Positions 45,187 to 58,556 of a stretch of 64,000 nucleotides of DNA are shown piece after piece. The position numbers and the translations under genes were made by a program. The notes beneath the pieces were generated by a model. It searched no databases, was not told the origin of the DNA, and worked only from the letters and a program-made list of their open reading frames with translations. The DNA comes from Chitinolyticbacter meiyuanensis. GTDB taxonomy: Bacteria > Pseudomonadota > Gammaproteobacteria > Burkholderiales > Chitinibacteraceae. The stretch spans positions 3,415,925 to 3,479,924 of the forward strand of contig NZ_CP041335.1 of NCBI RefSeq assembly GCF_008033135.1. The letters are read 5' to 3'. Positions within the stretch are counted from its first letter, which is position 1, and each line of letters opens with the position of its first letter.

Positions 45187-47110
45187 GTTTTACCTCGAAA
45201 AAGCGTTTGACGGTGTCGAGTTCGCGCGAGCGGAACATCGGTGGCAGGCTCTTCCACAAGAGCTTGCCATAGGGTTTGTCGACCAGACGGGTGTCGGCAA
45301 TCATCAGGATGCCGGTATCGTGCTCGTCGCGGATCAGCCGGCCGGCACCCTGCTTCAGCGTGATCGCGGCATGCGGCAGCTGGAAATCGACAAAGGCGTT
45401 ACGCCCGCTCTTGCTCATTTGCTCGATGCGGGCGGCCAGCACCGGATCATCCGGTGGCGAGAACGGCAGCTTGTCGATCACCACCAGCGACAGCTGCTCG
45501 CCCTTCACATCGATGCCTTCCCAGAAGGTCTGGCTCGCAACGAGGATGGCATTGGGCGAGCGGCGGAATTTGTCCAGGAGTTCGGTGCGGCTACCCTGCC
45601 CCTGCAGCAACACCGGCCAGTCGAGCTTGGCATCCTTCAACCGTTGGGTGACAAGCTCGTGTGCTTCGCGCATCGCACGCAAGGACGTGAACAGCAGGAA
45701 GGCATGGCCGTGGGTCAGCTGCAGCAGCGGCCAGGCGCGCTCGACTACCTTACCCGTAAAGCCGGGCGAATTCGCCTCCGGCATGTCGCGCGGCACATAA
45801 AGCACCGCCTGTTGCTTGTAGTCGAACGGGCTGTCCCAGGTGGCGGTCTCCGCCTCCCACAGCCCCAGTTCATGCTGGAAATGTTTGAACTGACCGTTGA
45901 CGGCCAGCGTGGCCGAGGCAAATACCCAGGCGCGCTGGCCGCTGTTGAGCTGCTTGCGAAACAGCTCCGCGATATTGAGCGGTGTGGCATGCAGCATGAA
46001 GCCATGCGGCGTGATGTCGATCCAGTGTACCGCCTCGTCGCTGTCGCCCTCCTGCCAGTGCTGCACGATCTGCCGTAACGCCGTGGCACGTTCGCCGCAT
46101 TTCTGCAGCTCCTCGGCCCGCTCGGCCTGGGCGATCAGCTGGCCTTCCAGCTCGCCGAGCTTGGTTACCAGTTCAGCGAGCCGCGCTTCGAATTCGGCAA
46201 AGCGTCCGGCGAGCTCGTGCTGCGGCAGCCGTGCCGGCTCCGGGCGGAAGGCGAGGCGGAAGTCGCGCACGGCCTTTTCCAGCGCCTCGGCCGCCTGCGG
46301 CAGGTGCACGTAGTCCTTGGCGATGACCAGCGCTTCGGAGCGGGCATCGCGCGCGAGTTCGACCAACTGGCCCGACGTCACCGTCTCGCCGAAAAACAGG
46401 CTGGCGACCTCGGGCAGCTGGTGCGCCTCGTCGAAGATCACGGTGTTGCAGGCCGGCAGCAGCTCGCCTGCGCCTTCGTCGCGCAGCCAGACATCGGCAA
46501 AGAACAAGTGGTGATTGACCACGACCACATCAGCTTCCTGCGCGTCCTTGCGCGCCTTCAGCACGAAGCAGTCCTTGTAGTTCGGGCAGTCGGCACCCAG
46601 GCAGTTGTCGCGGGTGCTGGTGACGTGCGCCCAGATTGGTGCATCCTCGGGCACGCCGGTACAGCCAGCCTTGTCGCCGGACTGGGTGAGCTTGGCGTAG
46701 CGCTCGACCTTCTGCAGATCGGCGATGTCCTCGCGCCGCAGGAAGCGGCCCTCGTGCCGCGCCCGCTCCAGGTGATAGTGGCAAACGTAATTCGCCCGCC
46801 CCTTCAACAAGGCGATCGTTACCGGCACGCCAAGAAGCTCGCGCACCATCGGCAGATCACGCGCGTAGAGCTGGTCCTGCAGCGTCTTGGTGCCGGTCGA
46901 AACGATGACCTTGCCGCCGCACAGCAGCGCCGGCATCAGGTAGGCGAAGGTCTTGCCGGTGCCGGTGCCGGCCTCGGCGATCAGCTTGCCACGCTCGCGG
47001 ATGGCCTTTTCCACCGCCTGCGCCATTTCCACCTGCTGGCTGCGAACCTTGTATCCGGGAAAGGCGCGGGCCAGCGGGCCGTCTGCGGCAAAGAGTTCGG
47101 TCAGCGTCAT
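45113..47110 (-). CDS. dinG: DinG/YoaA-family Fe-S DNA helicase
   Basis: 665 residues from ATG 47110 (MTLTELFAADGPLARAFPGY). Walker A is EAGTGTGKTFAYL, the DEAH box is DEAHQLPE, and the XPD-like Fe-S cysteines are spread over NYVCHYH, KAGCTG, DNCLGADC and YKDCF. Helicase domain 2 holds QTFWEGIDVKGEQL and KQGAGRLIRDEHDTG. Such 5'-3' helicases unwind D-loops and R-loops or replication blocks. Length and sequence are closer to YoaA than to long DinG. The C-terminal acidic tail (DSGEDQDPLPPV) overlaps mltG. Confidence 0.93.
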   Translation of the reverse strand: MTLTELFAADGPLARAFPGYKVRSQQVEMAQAVEKAIRERGKLIAEAGTGTGKTFAYLMPALLCGGKVIVSTGTKTLQDQLYARDLPMVRELLGVPVTIALLKGRANYVCHYHLERARHEGRFLRREDIADLQKVERYAKLTQSGDKAGCTGVPEDAPIWAHVTSTRDNCLGADCPNYKDCFVLKARKDAQEADVVVVNHHLFFADVWLRDEGAGELLPACNTVIFDEAHQLPEVASLFFGETVTSGQLVELARDARSEALVIAKDYVHLPQAAEALEKAVRDFRLAFRPEPARLPQHELAGRFAEFEARLAELVTKLGELEGQLIAQAERAEELQKCGERATALRQIVQHWQEGDSDEAVHWIDITPHGFMLHATPLNIAELFRKQLNSGQRAWVFASATLAVNGQFKHFQHELGLWEAETATWDSPFDYKQQAVLYVPRDMPEANSPGFTGKVVERAWPLLQLTHGHAFLLFTSLRAMREAHELVTQRLKDAKLDWPVLLQGQGSRTELLDKFRRSPNAILVASQTFWEGIDVKGEQLSLVVIDKLPFSPPDDPVLAARIEQMSKSGRNAFVDFQLPHAAITLKQGAGRLIRDEHDTGILMIADTRLVDKPYGKLLWKSLPPMFRSRELDTVKRFFEVKRGRPQDSGEDQDPLPPVTSGDEAE

Positions 47111-47161
47111 GGTCGCGGGAAATCGGATGAGACGGCCATTGTACCAGTACGATCGTTCGGC

Positions 47162-47190
47162 CAAAAAAGAGCCCCGCACGCAGCGGGGCC
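47162..47190 (-). terminator. Intrinsic terminator downstream of the hpn/SDR cluster
   Basis: GCCCCGC / GCGGGGC with a short ACGCA loop; on the minus strand a TCTTTTTTGG run follows. It isolates dinG from the upstream SDR gene. The interval 47191-47289 shows only small GC-rich hairpins. Confidence 0.85.
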
Positions 47191-47289
47191 AGCAACAGGG
47201 AGATGGAGACACTACGAAGGTTGGCGTGCTCTGGTCACGCTACCTACCCCAGTGGGAGTCTCCCCTTGCTGTTTTGGTTTCCGGTGAAT

Positions 47290-48054
47290 TTAACCGGGAA
47301 CCTGCGCGTTGTAGATCACCGTCTCGCCGCTGCGACCATGGCTGGCCGCGCCCATCCAGTACATCAGTGCCGGCACGATGCTGTCGGTGGCAGGCAAGCT
47401 GTCCTTGGGTTCGGCCGGATGGGTTTTGGTGCGGAACGGCGACTGGATCGGGCCCGGTACCAGCAGGTTGACGCGCAGATGCGGCCAGCGATCCCATTCG
47501 CTCGCAGCGATCTCCACCCAGGTCTTCTGCGCCGATTTGGCCGAGCTGTAGCCGCCCCAGAACGCCTTGGGCGCCAGCGCATGGCTCTCGCCCAGCACCA
47601 GCACCGAGGCATCCGGCGCCTTTTCCAGCAGCGGCAACAGCGCGCGGGTCATCGCGAAGGGTGCGGCGACATTCACGCGATACTGCTCGACCCACTCGTC
47701 GAGCTTCTGGTTGGTCAGGGGTGACAGGTGGGCAAAGCCGTTGGCCGCGTGCAGGACGCCATCGAGTCGGCCGAACTCGCGCTGGATCAGCACGCCCATC
47801 TGGCCAAGCTCGGCCTCGTTCACCTTCGCAAGATCCATCGGGATGGCTGCGGGCTTGGGGCCACCTACCGCTTCGATCGCGTCATAGACGCGGGCAAGCT
47901 TTTTCTCGTTGCGCCCGAGCAGGATCACCGTGGCACCATGGCGCGCATAGGCCAGTGCCGCCGCCTCGCCCAGCCCCTGCCCGGCGCCGGTCACCAGGAT
48001 CACGCGGTCTTTCAGTTCATCGGCCGAAGCCTGGTAGGTTTTCCAGTCACTCAT
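47290..48054 (-). CDS. Short-chain dehydrogenase/reductase, YciK-like
   Basis: 254 residues; ATG 48054 lies eight bases inside the end of hpnE. The cofactor loop is VTGAGQGLGEAAALAYARHG with LLGRNEKKL; the catalytic residues are Ser (GESHAL) and Tyr-Lys in YSSAKSA. The N-terminal YQASADELKDRVILV is typical of YciK. The natural substrate of YciK-type enzymes is not established. The overlap with hpnE suggests it is co-expressed with squalene biosynthesis here; a role in that pathway is speculative. Confidence 0.88.
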   Translation of the reverse strand: MSDWKTYQASADELKDRVILVTGAGQGLGEAAALAYARHGATVILLGRNEKKLARVYDAIEAVGGPKPAAIPMDLAKVNEAELGQMGVLIQREFGRLDGVLHAANGFAHLSPLTNQKLDEWVEQYRVNVAAPFAMTRALLPLLEKAPDASVLVLGESHALAPKAFWGGYSSAKSAQKTWVEIAASEWDRWPHLRVNLLVPGPIQSPFRTKTHPAEPKDSLPATDSIVPALMYWMGAASHGRSGETVIYNAQVPG

Positions 48055-49360
48055 CGCTGCACCGTGGAAGGTTGAATGCGGCCATTATCCCACGCGCAGC
48101 CTTCAATCCGCTCTGCACTGCACCTTCCAGCGTAGCCGGGTAATCGCCGGCGGTGTAGTCGCCGGCCAGCCACAGCGTGGCATAGGGCGTCGCATTGTCC
48201 GGGCGCGCAAGCCCGGGCACACAGGCGAAGGTGGCCCGTTTCTCGGCAATGCTGCGCAGCCAGCTCGGCAGCCCCCAGCCGAACGCAGCATCGAGCTCGG
48301 CGACGATGGACGTTTCCATCTCGGCGCGCGGCAGCTGTGAATGCGCGCCTTCGGCCGACAGCACCACGGCGATGCGATTCGGTTGACCGTGGGTGTGGGC
48401 ATGGTCGAACACCCACTGCACCAATCCGCCAGAGAGCCCGACCATGGCTTGCGGCAGCGATGCCCGCGGGTATTCGAGGTAAAGCGTGACGATGGGCTGA
48501 AAATCCCAAGCCTCAACCGCCATGGCCAGTTCGGGCGCCACACTCGCCAGCGCCATGGACAGCCGGTGTGGTGGCAGTGCGCAGATCACGCCGTCGAAGC
48601 GACGCGCCTCGTCATTCACCTGCCAGCCCGCCACATCGCTTCGCAGGGTCTTCACCGTTACGCCAAGCTCAACCGCGCCCCCTTGTCGGGCCAACCAGTC
48701 CGCTGCCGCATCAGGCAGCAACGCGGAGAAATCGATACGCGGGAACAGGAAATCGGAATCGGCACTGGTGCCCCCCAGGCTGTCGCGCAGCACGTTGAAC
48801 AGCACCTGCGTTGACGCCTGCTCCAGTGGCGTATTGAGCGCGGCCACCGTCAGCGGCTGCCAGAACCGCGCGATCAGCGCCGCAGACTGACCGCTCTTGG
48901 TCAGCCAGTCGGCCACCGGCAGGTCGGGATCGCAACGCCAGTTGTGACGCTGCGCGGACAGTACGACTCGCGTCAGCGCCCAGCGCTCGGCCAACGACAA
49001 ACCGCGTGCAGTGACCAGGGCAGCAGCGAGATGCAGCGGCGCCGGCCAAGCTGGGCAACGCATCCGGAAGCCAGGATGGACTGCAAGATCGAGCGGGGTG
49101 CGCAGGAATGCCGACTCGGGCGCAACGCCCACCTTGTGCATCAACCCCAACAGCTCGCGATATGCGCCGATCAGCAGATGCTGGCCATTGTCGAGCACGC
49201 GCCCGTCGAGCTCCACCCGCCGCGCTCTGCCGCCAAGCACCTTGCCCGCCTCGAGTACGGTGACACTTGCCCCAAGGCTGGCCGCCTCCACCGCTGCCGC
49301 CATGCCGGCATAGCCACCGCCAAGCACGGCCAGGTGAGGCATCGCGCCATACGGCTTCAT
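48047..49360 (-). CDS. hpnE: Hydroxysqualene dehydroxylase HpnE
   Basis: 437 residues from ATG 49360, preceded by GGAG eight bases upstream and overlapping the GNAT stop (ATGA). The FAD-binding motif is LAVLGGGYAGMAAAVEAASLG with GGRARRVELDGRVLDNGQHLL. A C-terminal FAD contact is seen in WLAGDYTAGDYPATLEGAVQSG. The HpnE family reduces hydroxysqualene to squalene, the third step of the HpnCDE route to hopanoid precursors. It sits two genes from hpnD. Confidence 0.92.
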   Translation of the reverse strand: MKPYGAMPHLAVLGGGYAGMAAAVEAASLGASVTVLEAGKVLGGRARRVELDGRVLDNGQHLLIGAYRELLGLMHKVGVAPESAFLRTPLDLAVHPGFRMRCPAWPAPLHLAAALVTARGLSLAERWALTRVVLSAQRHNWRCDPDLPVADWLTKSGQSAALIARFWQPLTVAALNTPLEQASTQVLFNVLRDSLGGTSADSDFLFPRIDFSALLPDAAADWLARQGGAVELGVTVKTLRSDVAGWQVNDEARRFDGVICALPPHRLSMALASVAPELAMAVEAWDFQPIVTLYLEYPRASLPQAMVGLSGGLVQWVFDHAHTHGQPNRIAVVLSAEGAHSQLPRAEMETSIVAELDAAFGWGLPSWLRSIAEKRATFACVPGLARPDNATPYATLWLAGDYTAGDYPATLEGAVQSGLKAARGIMAAFNLPRCSDE

Positions 49361-49836
49361 GATTGCAGCTCCGGGCGCAGTTCGTAACGCGTAGACATCT
49401 CGCCATCGAGCAGCCGGCTACGCGTTGCGCCAAAGCCCAGGCTTTGCAGCAACCGCACACTGCGCCGGTTGTGATCAAAGGTATAAGCAGTCATCAAGCT
49501 CAGGCCGGCACGCAGAAAGGCATGCGCCAGCAAGGCCTCGCACGCTTCGCGCATATAGCCGCGCCCCCAGTGATCCGGGTGCTGCAGCCAGCCGATCTGG
49601 AATTCATCGAGCGTGTTGTAGATCAGCTCGATCTGGCCGATCAGCGTGTCGCCCCGCCACAGGCCGACACTGCCCACACCCCAGCGTTGCCAGCCGGCGC
49701 GACCGAGCGCCAGCGCATCACGCGGCGCAGGGTAGCCGGAGCTGCGCACCACGACAGAATCGGACGCGATGGCAAACGCCGCATCGAAATCCTCATCGCG
49801 CAATGGTTGCAGCAGCAAACGCGCGGTTGCGAGCAT
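49357..49836 (-). CDS. GNAT-family N-acetyltransferase (RimJ/RimL type)
   Basis: 159 residues from ATG 49836 (MLATARLLLQPLRDEDFDAA), eleven bases after the hpnD start of overlap; an in-frame TTG at 49854 is an alternative. The RimJ/RimL pattern is clear: TARLLLQPLR at the start, acetyl-CoA binding region HPDHWGRGYMREACEAL and FDHNRRSVRLLQSLGF. The acceptor (ribosomal protein, antibiotic or small amine) is unknown. Its position inside the hpnD-hpnE pair is unusual. Confidence 0.88.
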   Translation of the reverse strand: MLATARLLLQPLRDEDFDAAFAIASDSVVVRSSGYPAPRDALALGRAGWQRWGVGSVGLWRGDTLIGQIELIYNTLDEFQIGWLQHPDHWGRGYMREACEALLAHAFLRAGLSLMTAYTFDHNRRSVRLLQSLGFGATRSRLLDGEMSTRYELRPELQS

Positions 49837-49846
49837 CGTCACCGGC

Positions 49847-50683
49847 TCAGCCAAACCACCAGGTGCGCCAGGCCAGCCACAGCTTGCGGATCGGCGTGAG
49901 CGACAGCCGCTGATTCAGCACTTTTTCGGGGCCATCACGCTTGATTTCATCGAGCGTGGCGCGATAAATCGCCGCCATCACGAGGCCGGTGCGCTGGCGC
50001 TTACGGTCAACGCGCGGCAGCTGGGCGATGGCCTTGTCGTAATACTGCTCAGCGCGTTCGATCTGGAACAGCATCAGCGCCTTGAACTCGGGCGTTTCGC
50101 GGTAGTTGAGCAGATCGGCCGCCGGCACGTTGAAGCGCTGCAATTCCTCGACCGGCAGATAGATGCGGCCGCGGCGCGCATCCTCGCCCACATCGCGGAT
50201 GATGTTGGTCAGCTGAAACGCGATGCCAAGGTCGTGCGCATACTTCTGCGTGTCCTTGTCTTCATAACCGAAGATGCGCGCGGCCATCAACCCGACCACG
50301 GAGGCGACGCGGTAGCAATAGAGCTGCAGATCCTTGAAGCTGTTGTAGCGCGCCTGCTCCAGATCCATCTGCATGCCATCGATGATCTCGAGGAAATGCT
50401 CGCGCTGCAGCTCGAACGTTTGCACCGGCCCCACCAGTGCGCGGGTCACCGGATGTTCAGGCGCACCGGCATACAGTTTGTCGATCTCGGCCCGCCACCA
50501 AGCGAGCTTGGTGCGGGCAACGTTCTCGTCGTGGCACTCGTCGACCACGTCGTCGACCTCGCGGCAGAAGGCGTAGAGCGCGGTGATCGCCAGTCGTTGC
50601 GCTTGCGGCAGGAAACGGAAGCTGTAGTAGAAGCTGGAGCCGCTCTGGGCAGCCTTGTCTTCACAGTATTGGTCTGGCGTCAC
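49847..50683 (-). CDS. hpnD: Presqualene diphosphate synthase HpnD
   Basis: 278 residues from GTG 50683 (MTPDQYCEDKAAQSGSSF). The aspartate-rich first motif is CREVDDVVDE and the second is NIIRDVGEDARRGR; YCYRVASVVGLM is also conserved. HpnD joins two farnesyl diphosphates into presqualene diphosphate. HpnE, two genes downstream, completes the route. The usual partner HpnC is not found in this window, so it is either encoded elsewhere or replaced. The first bases overlap nothing; upstream lies a lipoprotein gene on the same strand. Confidence 0.93.
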   Translation of the reverse strand: MTPDQYCEDKAAQSGSSFYYSFRFLPQAQRLAITALYAFCREVDDVVDECHDENVARTKLAWWRAEIDKLYAGAPEHPVTRALVGPVQTFELQREHFLEIIDGMQMDLEQARYNSFKDLQLYCYRVASVVGLMAARIFGYEDKDTQKYAHDLGIAFQLTNIIRDVGEDARRGRIYLPVEELQRFNVPAADLLNYRETPEFKALMLFQIERAEQYYDKAIAQLPRVDRKRQRTGLVMAAIYRATLDEIKRDGPEKVLNQRLSLTPIRKLWLAWRTWWFG

Positions 50684-50740
50684 GATGTGATCCGGCGATG
50701 TGCTGGGGGCGCATTGTACCAGTGCCGGCTAATCTGGCAT

Positions 50741-51376
50741 TCAGCGCTGCGGCAGATCGAAGCGCACTTCGCGGGTCGTCCCGGAAAAGCCAGGAAAGAA
50801 TTGGAACAGCGCCTGAGTGAGCCACGGCAGGGCCGGATCGAACTGCGGGTTATCGGCCTGGTTACGCGCCCTGCCCTCATAGCGCTTGGCAAAGCCACCA
50901 TCCTGCAAGCGCAAACGATCAAGGATGTCCACCGCGAGGTGGCGGGTGTAAACGGTGTCGGTCACTGGCACGCTGCCGACGATCCCGGTTTCCGGGAAGT
51001 AGCTCGGCACCAGTACCACGCCATTGCCAGTACTAATGCGCTGGTAGTAGATGCTGTAGCCCACCGTGCCCCACACCGGCTGCTGCGTGACCACGGTCTT
51101 GCCGTCGTCGACGCCATAATCCAGTGCCACCAGCCAGTCCGCATCCGTATCTCGCTCGACCTGAATCAGGCCTTGTGCCGCAAGCGCATCACCGACTCGC
51201 ACTTCTACTTCACGTTGCAACAGGCTCTGCGATTGGCCCGCTCCACGCTGGAAAGCAAAACGCTTGCCGGCAAAGGGCTCGTTCAGGTCGTGCCGCACGT
51301 TGACCTCGGCAACGAACTGCGGCGTGGCACAAGCGGTGAGCAGCACGGCAAGCAACACAACCAGACCACGCAACAT
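50741..51376 (-). CDS. DUF4136-type lipoprotein
   Basis: 211 residues from ATG 51376, AGGAG upstream. Lipobox LTAC (Cys ~16) predicts a membrane lipoprotein. The mature sequence (NVRHDLNEPFAGKRFAFQR, DADWLVALDYGVDDGKTV, LAVDILDRL) fits DUF4136, an envelope family of unknown function. It lies nine bases from the aroC stop and probably shares its transcript. Confidence 0.82.
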   Translation of the reverse strand: MLRGLVVLLAVLLTACATPQFVAEVNVRHDLNEPFAGKRFAFQRGAGQSQSLLQREVEVRVGDALAAQGLIQVERDTDADWLVALDYGVDDGKTVVTQQPVWGTVGYSIYYQRISTGNGVVLVPSYFPETGIVGSVPVTDTVYTRHLAVDILDRLRLQDGGFAKRYEGRARNQADNPQFDPALPWLTQALFQFFPGFSGTTREVRFDLPQR

Positions 51377-51385
51377 GCCGGACTC

Positions 51386-52489
51386 CTAGCGGGCGAGCTT
51401 CCCCGGAATGCGCGGGGTATCGACCACCACGTCGCCACATTGTGCGCGATGGCGCAGCGCGTGGTCGATCAGTGTCAGGGCGAGCATGGCCTCGGCAATC
51501 GGCGTCGCCCGGATACCGACGCACGGGTCGTGGCGGCCGGTAGTTGCCATCAGCACCGGATTGCCCTGCTTGTCGATCGAGCGCCGCTCCTGGGCGATGC
51601 TGGATGTGGGTTTAACGGCGATATTGACGACGATATCCTGGCCGGTAGAAATCCCACCAAGAATGCCGCCGGCCTCATTGGCCGCGAAGCCATCCGGCGT
51701 CAGCTCATCGCAGTGCTGCGAGCCGCGCTGTGCCACTGACTTGAAGCCGGCGCCGATTTCCACGCCTTTCACCGCGTTGATGTTCATCATGTTGAAGGCG
51801 ATCTCGGCATCAAGCCGATCATAGACCGGTTCACCCCAGCCCACTGGCACGTGCTCTGCCACCACCGTGATCTTGGCACCGACCGAGTCACGCTCTTTGC
51901 GGATCGCATCCATGTAGTCTTCCAACTGCTGGATGATGCCTGCGTTCGGCGAGAAGAACGGATTGTTGCCCACTTCTTCCCAGCTCTGGAATGGAATCTC
52001 GATCTCGCCCAACTGGCTCATGTAGCCGCGGATCACGATGCCATATTTTTCCAGCAGCCACTTCTTGGCAATGGCACCGGCGGCAACCCGCACTGCGGTT
52101 TCGCGCGCCGAGGAGCGGCCACCACCGCGATAGTCGCGGATGCCGTACTTGTGCCAGTAGGTGTAGTCGGCGTGACCGGGGCGGAAGGTCTCGGCGATCT
52201 TGCCGTAGTCCTGACTACGCTGGTCGGTATTGCGAATCAGCAGCGCGATGGGGTGCCCGGTGGTCTTGCCTTCGAATACACCGGAGAGAATTTCGACGGC
52301 ATCCGCTTCCTTGCGCTGTGTCACGTGGCGGCTGGTACCAGGCTTGCGACGATCCAGCTCCAGCTGGATGTCCTCAACCGACAATGTCATGCCGGGAGGG
52401 CAACCATCGACCACGCAACCAATGCCGGGGCCGTGGCTTTCGCCGAACGAGGTGACGGTAAACAACAGGCCTAGCGTACTGCCGGACAT
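51386..52489 (-). CDS. aroC: Chorismate synthase
   Basis: 367 residues from ATG 52489, with AGGGGA upstream; this is the expected length. It converts EPSP to chorismate using reduced FMN without net redox change, the last step of the shikimate pathway. Signatures: [39 protein letters not shown], the central [13 protein letters not shown] and the C-terminal [20 protein letters not shown]. It heads the minus-strand series toward hpnE. Confidence 0.97.
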   Translation of the reverse strand: MSGSTLGLLFTVTSFGESHGPGIGCVVDGCPPGMTLSVEDIQLELDRRKPGTSRHVTQRKEADAVEILSGVFEGKTTGHPIALLIRNTDQRSQDYGKIAETFRPGHADYTYWHKYGIRDYRGGGRSSARETAVRVAAGAIAKKWLLEKYGIVIRGYMSQLGEIEIPFQSWEEVGNNPFFSPNAGIIQQLEDYMDAIRKERDSVGAKITVVAEHVPVGWGEPVYDRLDAEIAFNMMNINAVKGVEIGAGFKSVAQRGSQHCDELTPDGFAANEAGGILGGISTGQDIVVNIAVKPTSSIAQERRSIDKQGNPVLMATTGRHDPCVGIRATPIAEAMLALTLIDHALRHRAQCGDVVVDTPRIPGKLAR

Positions 52490-52712
52490 CGCGATTCCCC
52501 TGCGGCGCAACCGCGCCCTATCGATTCGAATCCGGATATTTTAACACGCCAGGTCAAGCAGTCTGGCGAGCCGCCATAACGTCCCAGTTCGGCCTATATG
52601 CGCTTCTTCACCTCTGCTGGCTTCAGCAAGCAACCCCAGTTGCGGCACGGCAGTGAACATCGCAGTCCCTATTGCGGAACGCCTCCAAGACCTCCCCCAT
52701 AAGACCAAACAA

Positions 52713-52745
52713 AAACCCCCTGATGCGCGGCATCAGGGGGTTCGA
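52713..52745 (-). terminator. Intrinsic terminator of the rRNA operon
   Basis: A 13-bp perfect stem AACCCCCTGATGC / GCATCAGGGGGTT with a GCG loop, followed on the minus strand by TTTTTGTTTGG. The 52490-52712 interval upstream of aroC holds nothing else that I could identify. Confidence 0.92.
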
Positions 52746-52751
52746 TGGGGA

Positions 52752-52864
52752 GTCTGGCGATGACCTACTTTCACACGGGAATCCGCACTATCATCGGCGC
52801 TAAGTCGTTTCACGGTCCTGTTCGGGATGGGAAGGCGTGGGGCCAACTCGCTATGGTCGCCAGA
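52752..52864 (-). rRNA. rrf: 5S ribosomal RNA
   Basis: About 113 nt on the minus strand, starting TCTGGCGACCATAGCGAG and ending with a complementary CGCCAGA. Internal conserved blocks CCCATCCCGAACAGGA and GTAGGTCATCGCCAG match 5S rRNA. End positions are approximate to a few bases. Confidence 0.94.
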
Positions 52865-53036
52865 CGTAACTGGTTGCGTTACGACTGTTATCGTTTCGCT
52901 GAATTCGATAGAAGAAGCACTACTTCATGGCCTGGCTTGTGTCCGCATTCGCGTCCCTCACCACACCACACTCAAATTTGTTCAGGGTTTGTATCGAGTC
53001 TCGTCACAACACCCGAACCATCGCGGCTCAGGTTAT

Positions 53037-55927
<2,891 letters not shown>

Positions 55928-56165
55928 TATAACCTCAAACACGATGTGTTCTTGATTACAGTGTTTGCGACGTCTGAATCCTTCGACTTGTCGAATTCAG
56001 AACTCGATACAATCAAACCCAATTAAAACAAATTTGAGTCTTGCTTCTTCTATCTTGTTAAAGATCAGATACAGAGTTTAATACTCGTCCAACTGAAGCA
56101 GTCAGAAGCAAACCCACTGCATCTTGCAATGACTTTGCTTCTGAATCCTTCCAGACATTCGGTGT
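55928..56165 (-). other. 23S-tRNA-Ala spacer with boxA
   Basis: The spacer is A/T-rich and holds a boxA antitermination element TGATCTTTAACAA on the minus strand (56055-56067), identical in its 13 bases to the leader boxA at 58188-58200. It also contains the 5' half of the 23S processing stem. Confidence 0.7.
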
Positions 56166-56241
56166 TGGTGGAGGCAGACGGGATCGAACCGACGACCCCC
56201 TGCTTGCAAAGCAGGTGCTCTCCCAACTGAGCTATGCCCCC
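56166..56241 (-). tRNA. tRNA-Ala(TGC)
   Basis: 76 nt with encoded CCA. The acceptor GGGGGCA pairs with TGCCTCC (one G-T). The anticodon loop TTTGCAA gives UGC. It is the distal tRNA of the 16S-23S spacer. Confidence 0.96.
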
Positions 56242-56279
56242 ATCGGATCAAACTGTCTTCCCATCCACCAAGCGGTAAA

Positions 56280-56356
56280 TGGTGGGTCAGATAGGAATCG
56301 AACCTATGACCCCCGCCTTATCAAGACGGTGCTCTAACCGACTGAGCTACTGACCC
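56280..56356 (-). tRNA. tRNA-Ile(GAT)
   Basis: 77 nt with encoded CCA. The acceptor GGGTCAG pairs with CTGACCC. The anticodon loop TTGATAA gives GAU. It is the proximal spacer tRNA. Confidence 0.96.
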
Positions 56357-56418
56357 AGTTTTCTTCCACCAGACCATTCACGCCACCCGCGCCATCATCA
56401 TTTAGATAATCTACGCCG

Positions 56419-56472
56419 GCTGAGCGACTGACCCAGTTTCTTCCCCGGGTCATCTACATGACCCAGTTCTCC
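56419..56472 (-). repeat. Partial duplicate of the tRNA-Ile 5' end in the spacer
   Basis: On the plus strand CTGAGCGACTGACCCAGTTT at 56420 repeats CTGAGCTACTGACCCAGTTT at 56342 with one substitution, and the match extends about 25 bases. A third, shorter copy (TGACCCAGTTCTCC) is at 56459. The copies include the tRNA-Ile acceptor, D-stem start and leader, but no complete tRNA. Confidence 0.7.
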
Positions 56473-56528
56473 GTATCTTCAACTTACAGCCGATGAGTGT
56501 GAGTACTTGGCAAGAGAACCTTGCTCTT

Positions 56529-58063
<1,535 letters not shown>

Positions 58064-58187
58064 AATCACTTAGCTTTAGTACTTTGGCTCGTACTTAACT
58101 CAAGGAATCATCCGAAGATGATTTTCTTTCGTCTCGTGCGAGCACTTGTTGGTTTCCCACCAAGCACTCACACGCATCGGCTGTATT

Positions 58188-58200
58188 TTGTTAAAGATCA
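58188..58200 (-). promoter_or_regulatory. rRNA leader boxA antitermination element
   Basis: TGATCTTTAACAA on the minus strand closely matches the boxA consensus (TGCTCTTTAACAA). It lies in the 16S leader and has an identical copy in the 16S-23S spacer. NusB/S10 binding here lets RNA polymerase resist Rho. Confidence 0.75.
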
Positions 58201-58277
58201 GAACCGCTGCACCGCCGAAACCTGCTAAACTCTTCGTTTCGCTTGTTTCGTTGCTGTGTCAGCAGCGAAGAAGCCGA

Positions 58278-58306
58278 ACTATACGGCCCTCCCACACACC
58301 CGTCAA
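58278..58306 (-). promoter_or_regulatory. rRNA operon promoter
   Basis: Minus strand -35 TTGACG (58301-58306) and -10 TATAGT (58278-58283) have an ideal 17-bp spacer. The 16S gene begins about 210 bases downstream, with a small TGCTG/CAGCA hairpin and boxA between. No gene was recognised in 58307-58480. Confidence 0.82.
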
Positions 58307-58480
58307 CACCTCCCCGCAAAATTCTTCCGCCCAATCCGCTAAACCCCTGAACCGCAACGGAACATGGCAATAGCATCGGCGTGGAAGCAGTGGGGGGCTC
58401 GATCAGACGACCTAAAAGAGATGGGCTTGAGCTCGCCACATCGCGCTTTAAGCCAGCATCCCCCCTCAAAGACAACAATG

Positions 58481-58508
58481 ACAAAGCCGCCCCGAAGGGC
58501 GGCTTTGT
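58481..58508 (-). terminator. Intrinsic terminator of the PhoX gene
   Basis: ACAAAGCCGCCC / GGGCGGCTTTGT form a 12-bp stem on a CGAA loop, 49 bases beyond the phoX stop. Confidence 0.78.
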
Positions 58509-58556
58509 TCATCACTAGGCCGCGCAACGCGGCCTGGTCCTGCGTCAGTGACTCGA

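Noticed and set aside
49769..51739. A 656-codon plus-strand frame opposite hpnD, the lipoprotein and aroC
   Set aside because: It runs across three well-identified minus-strand genes and has no recognisable domain.
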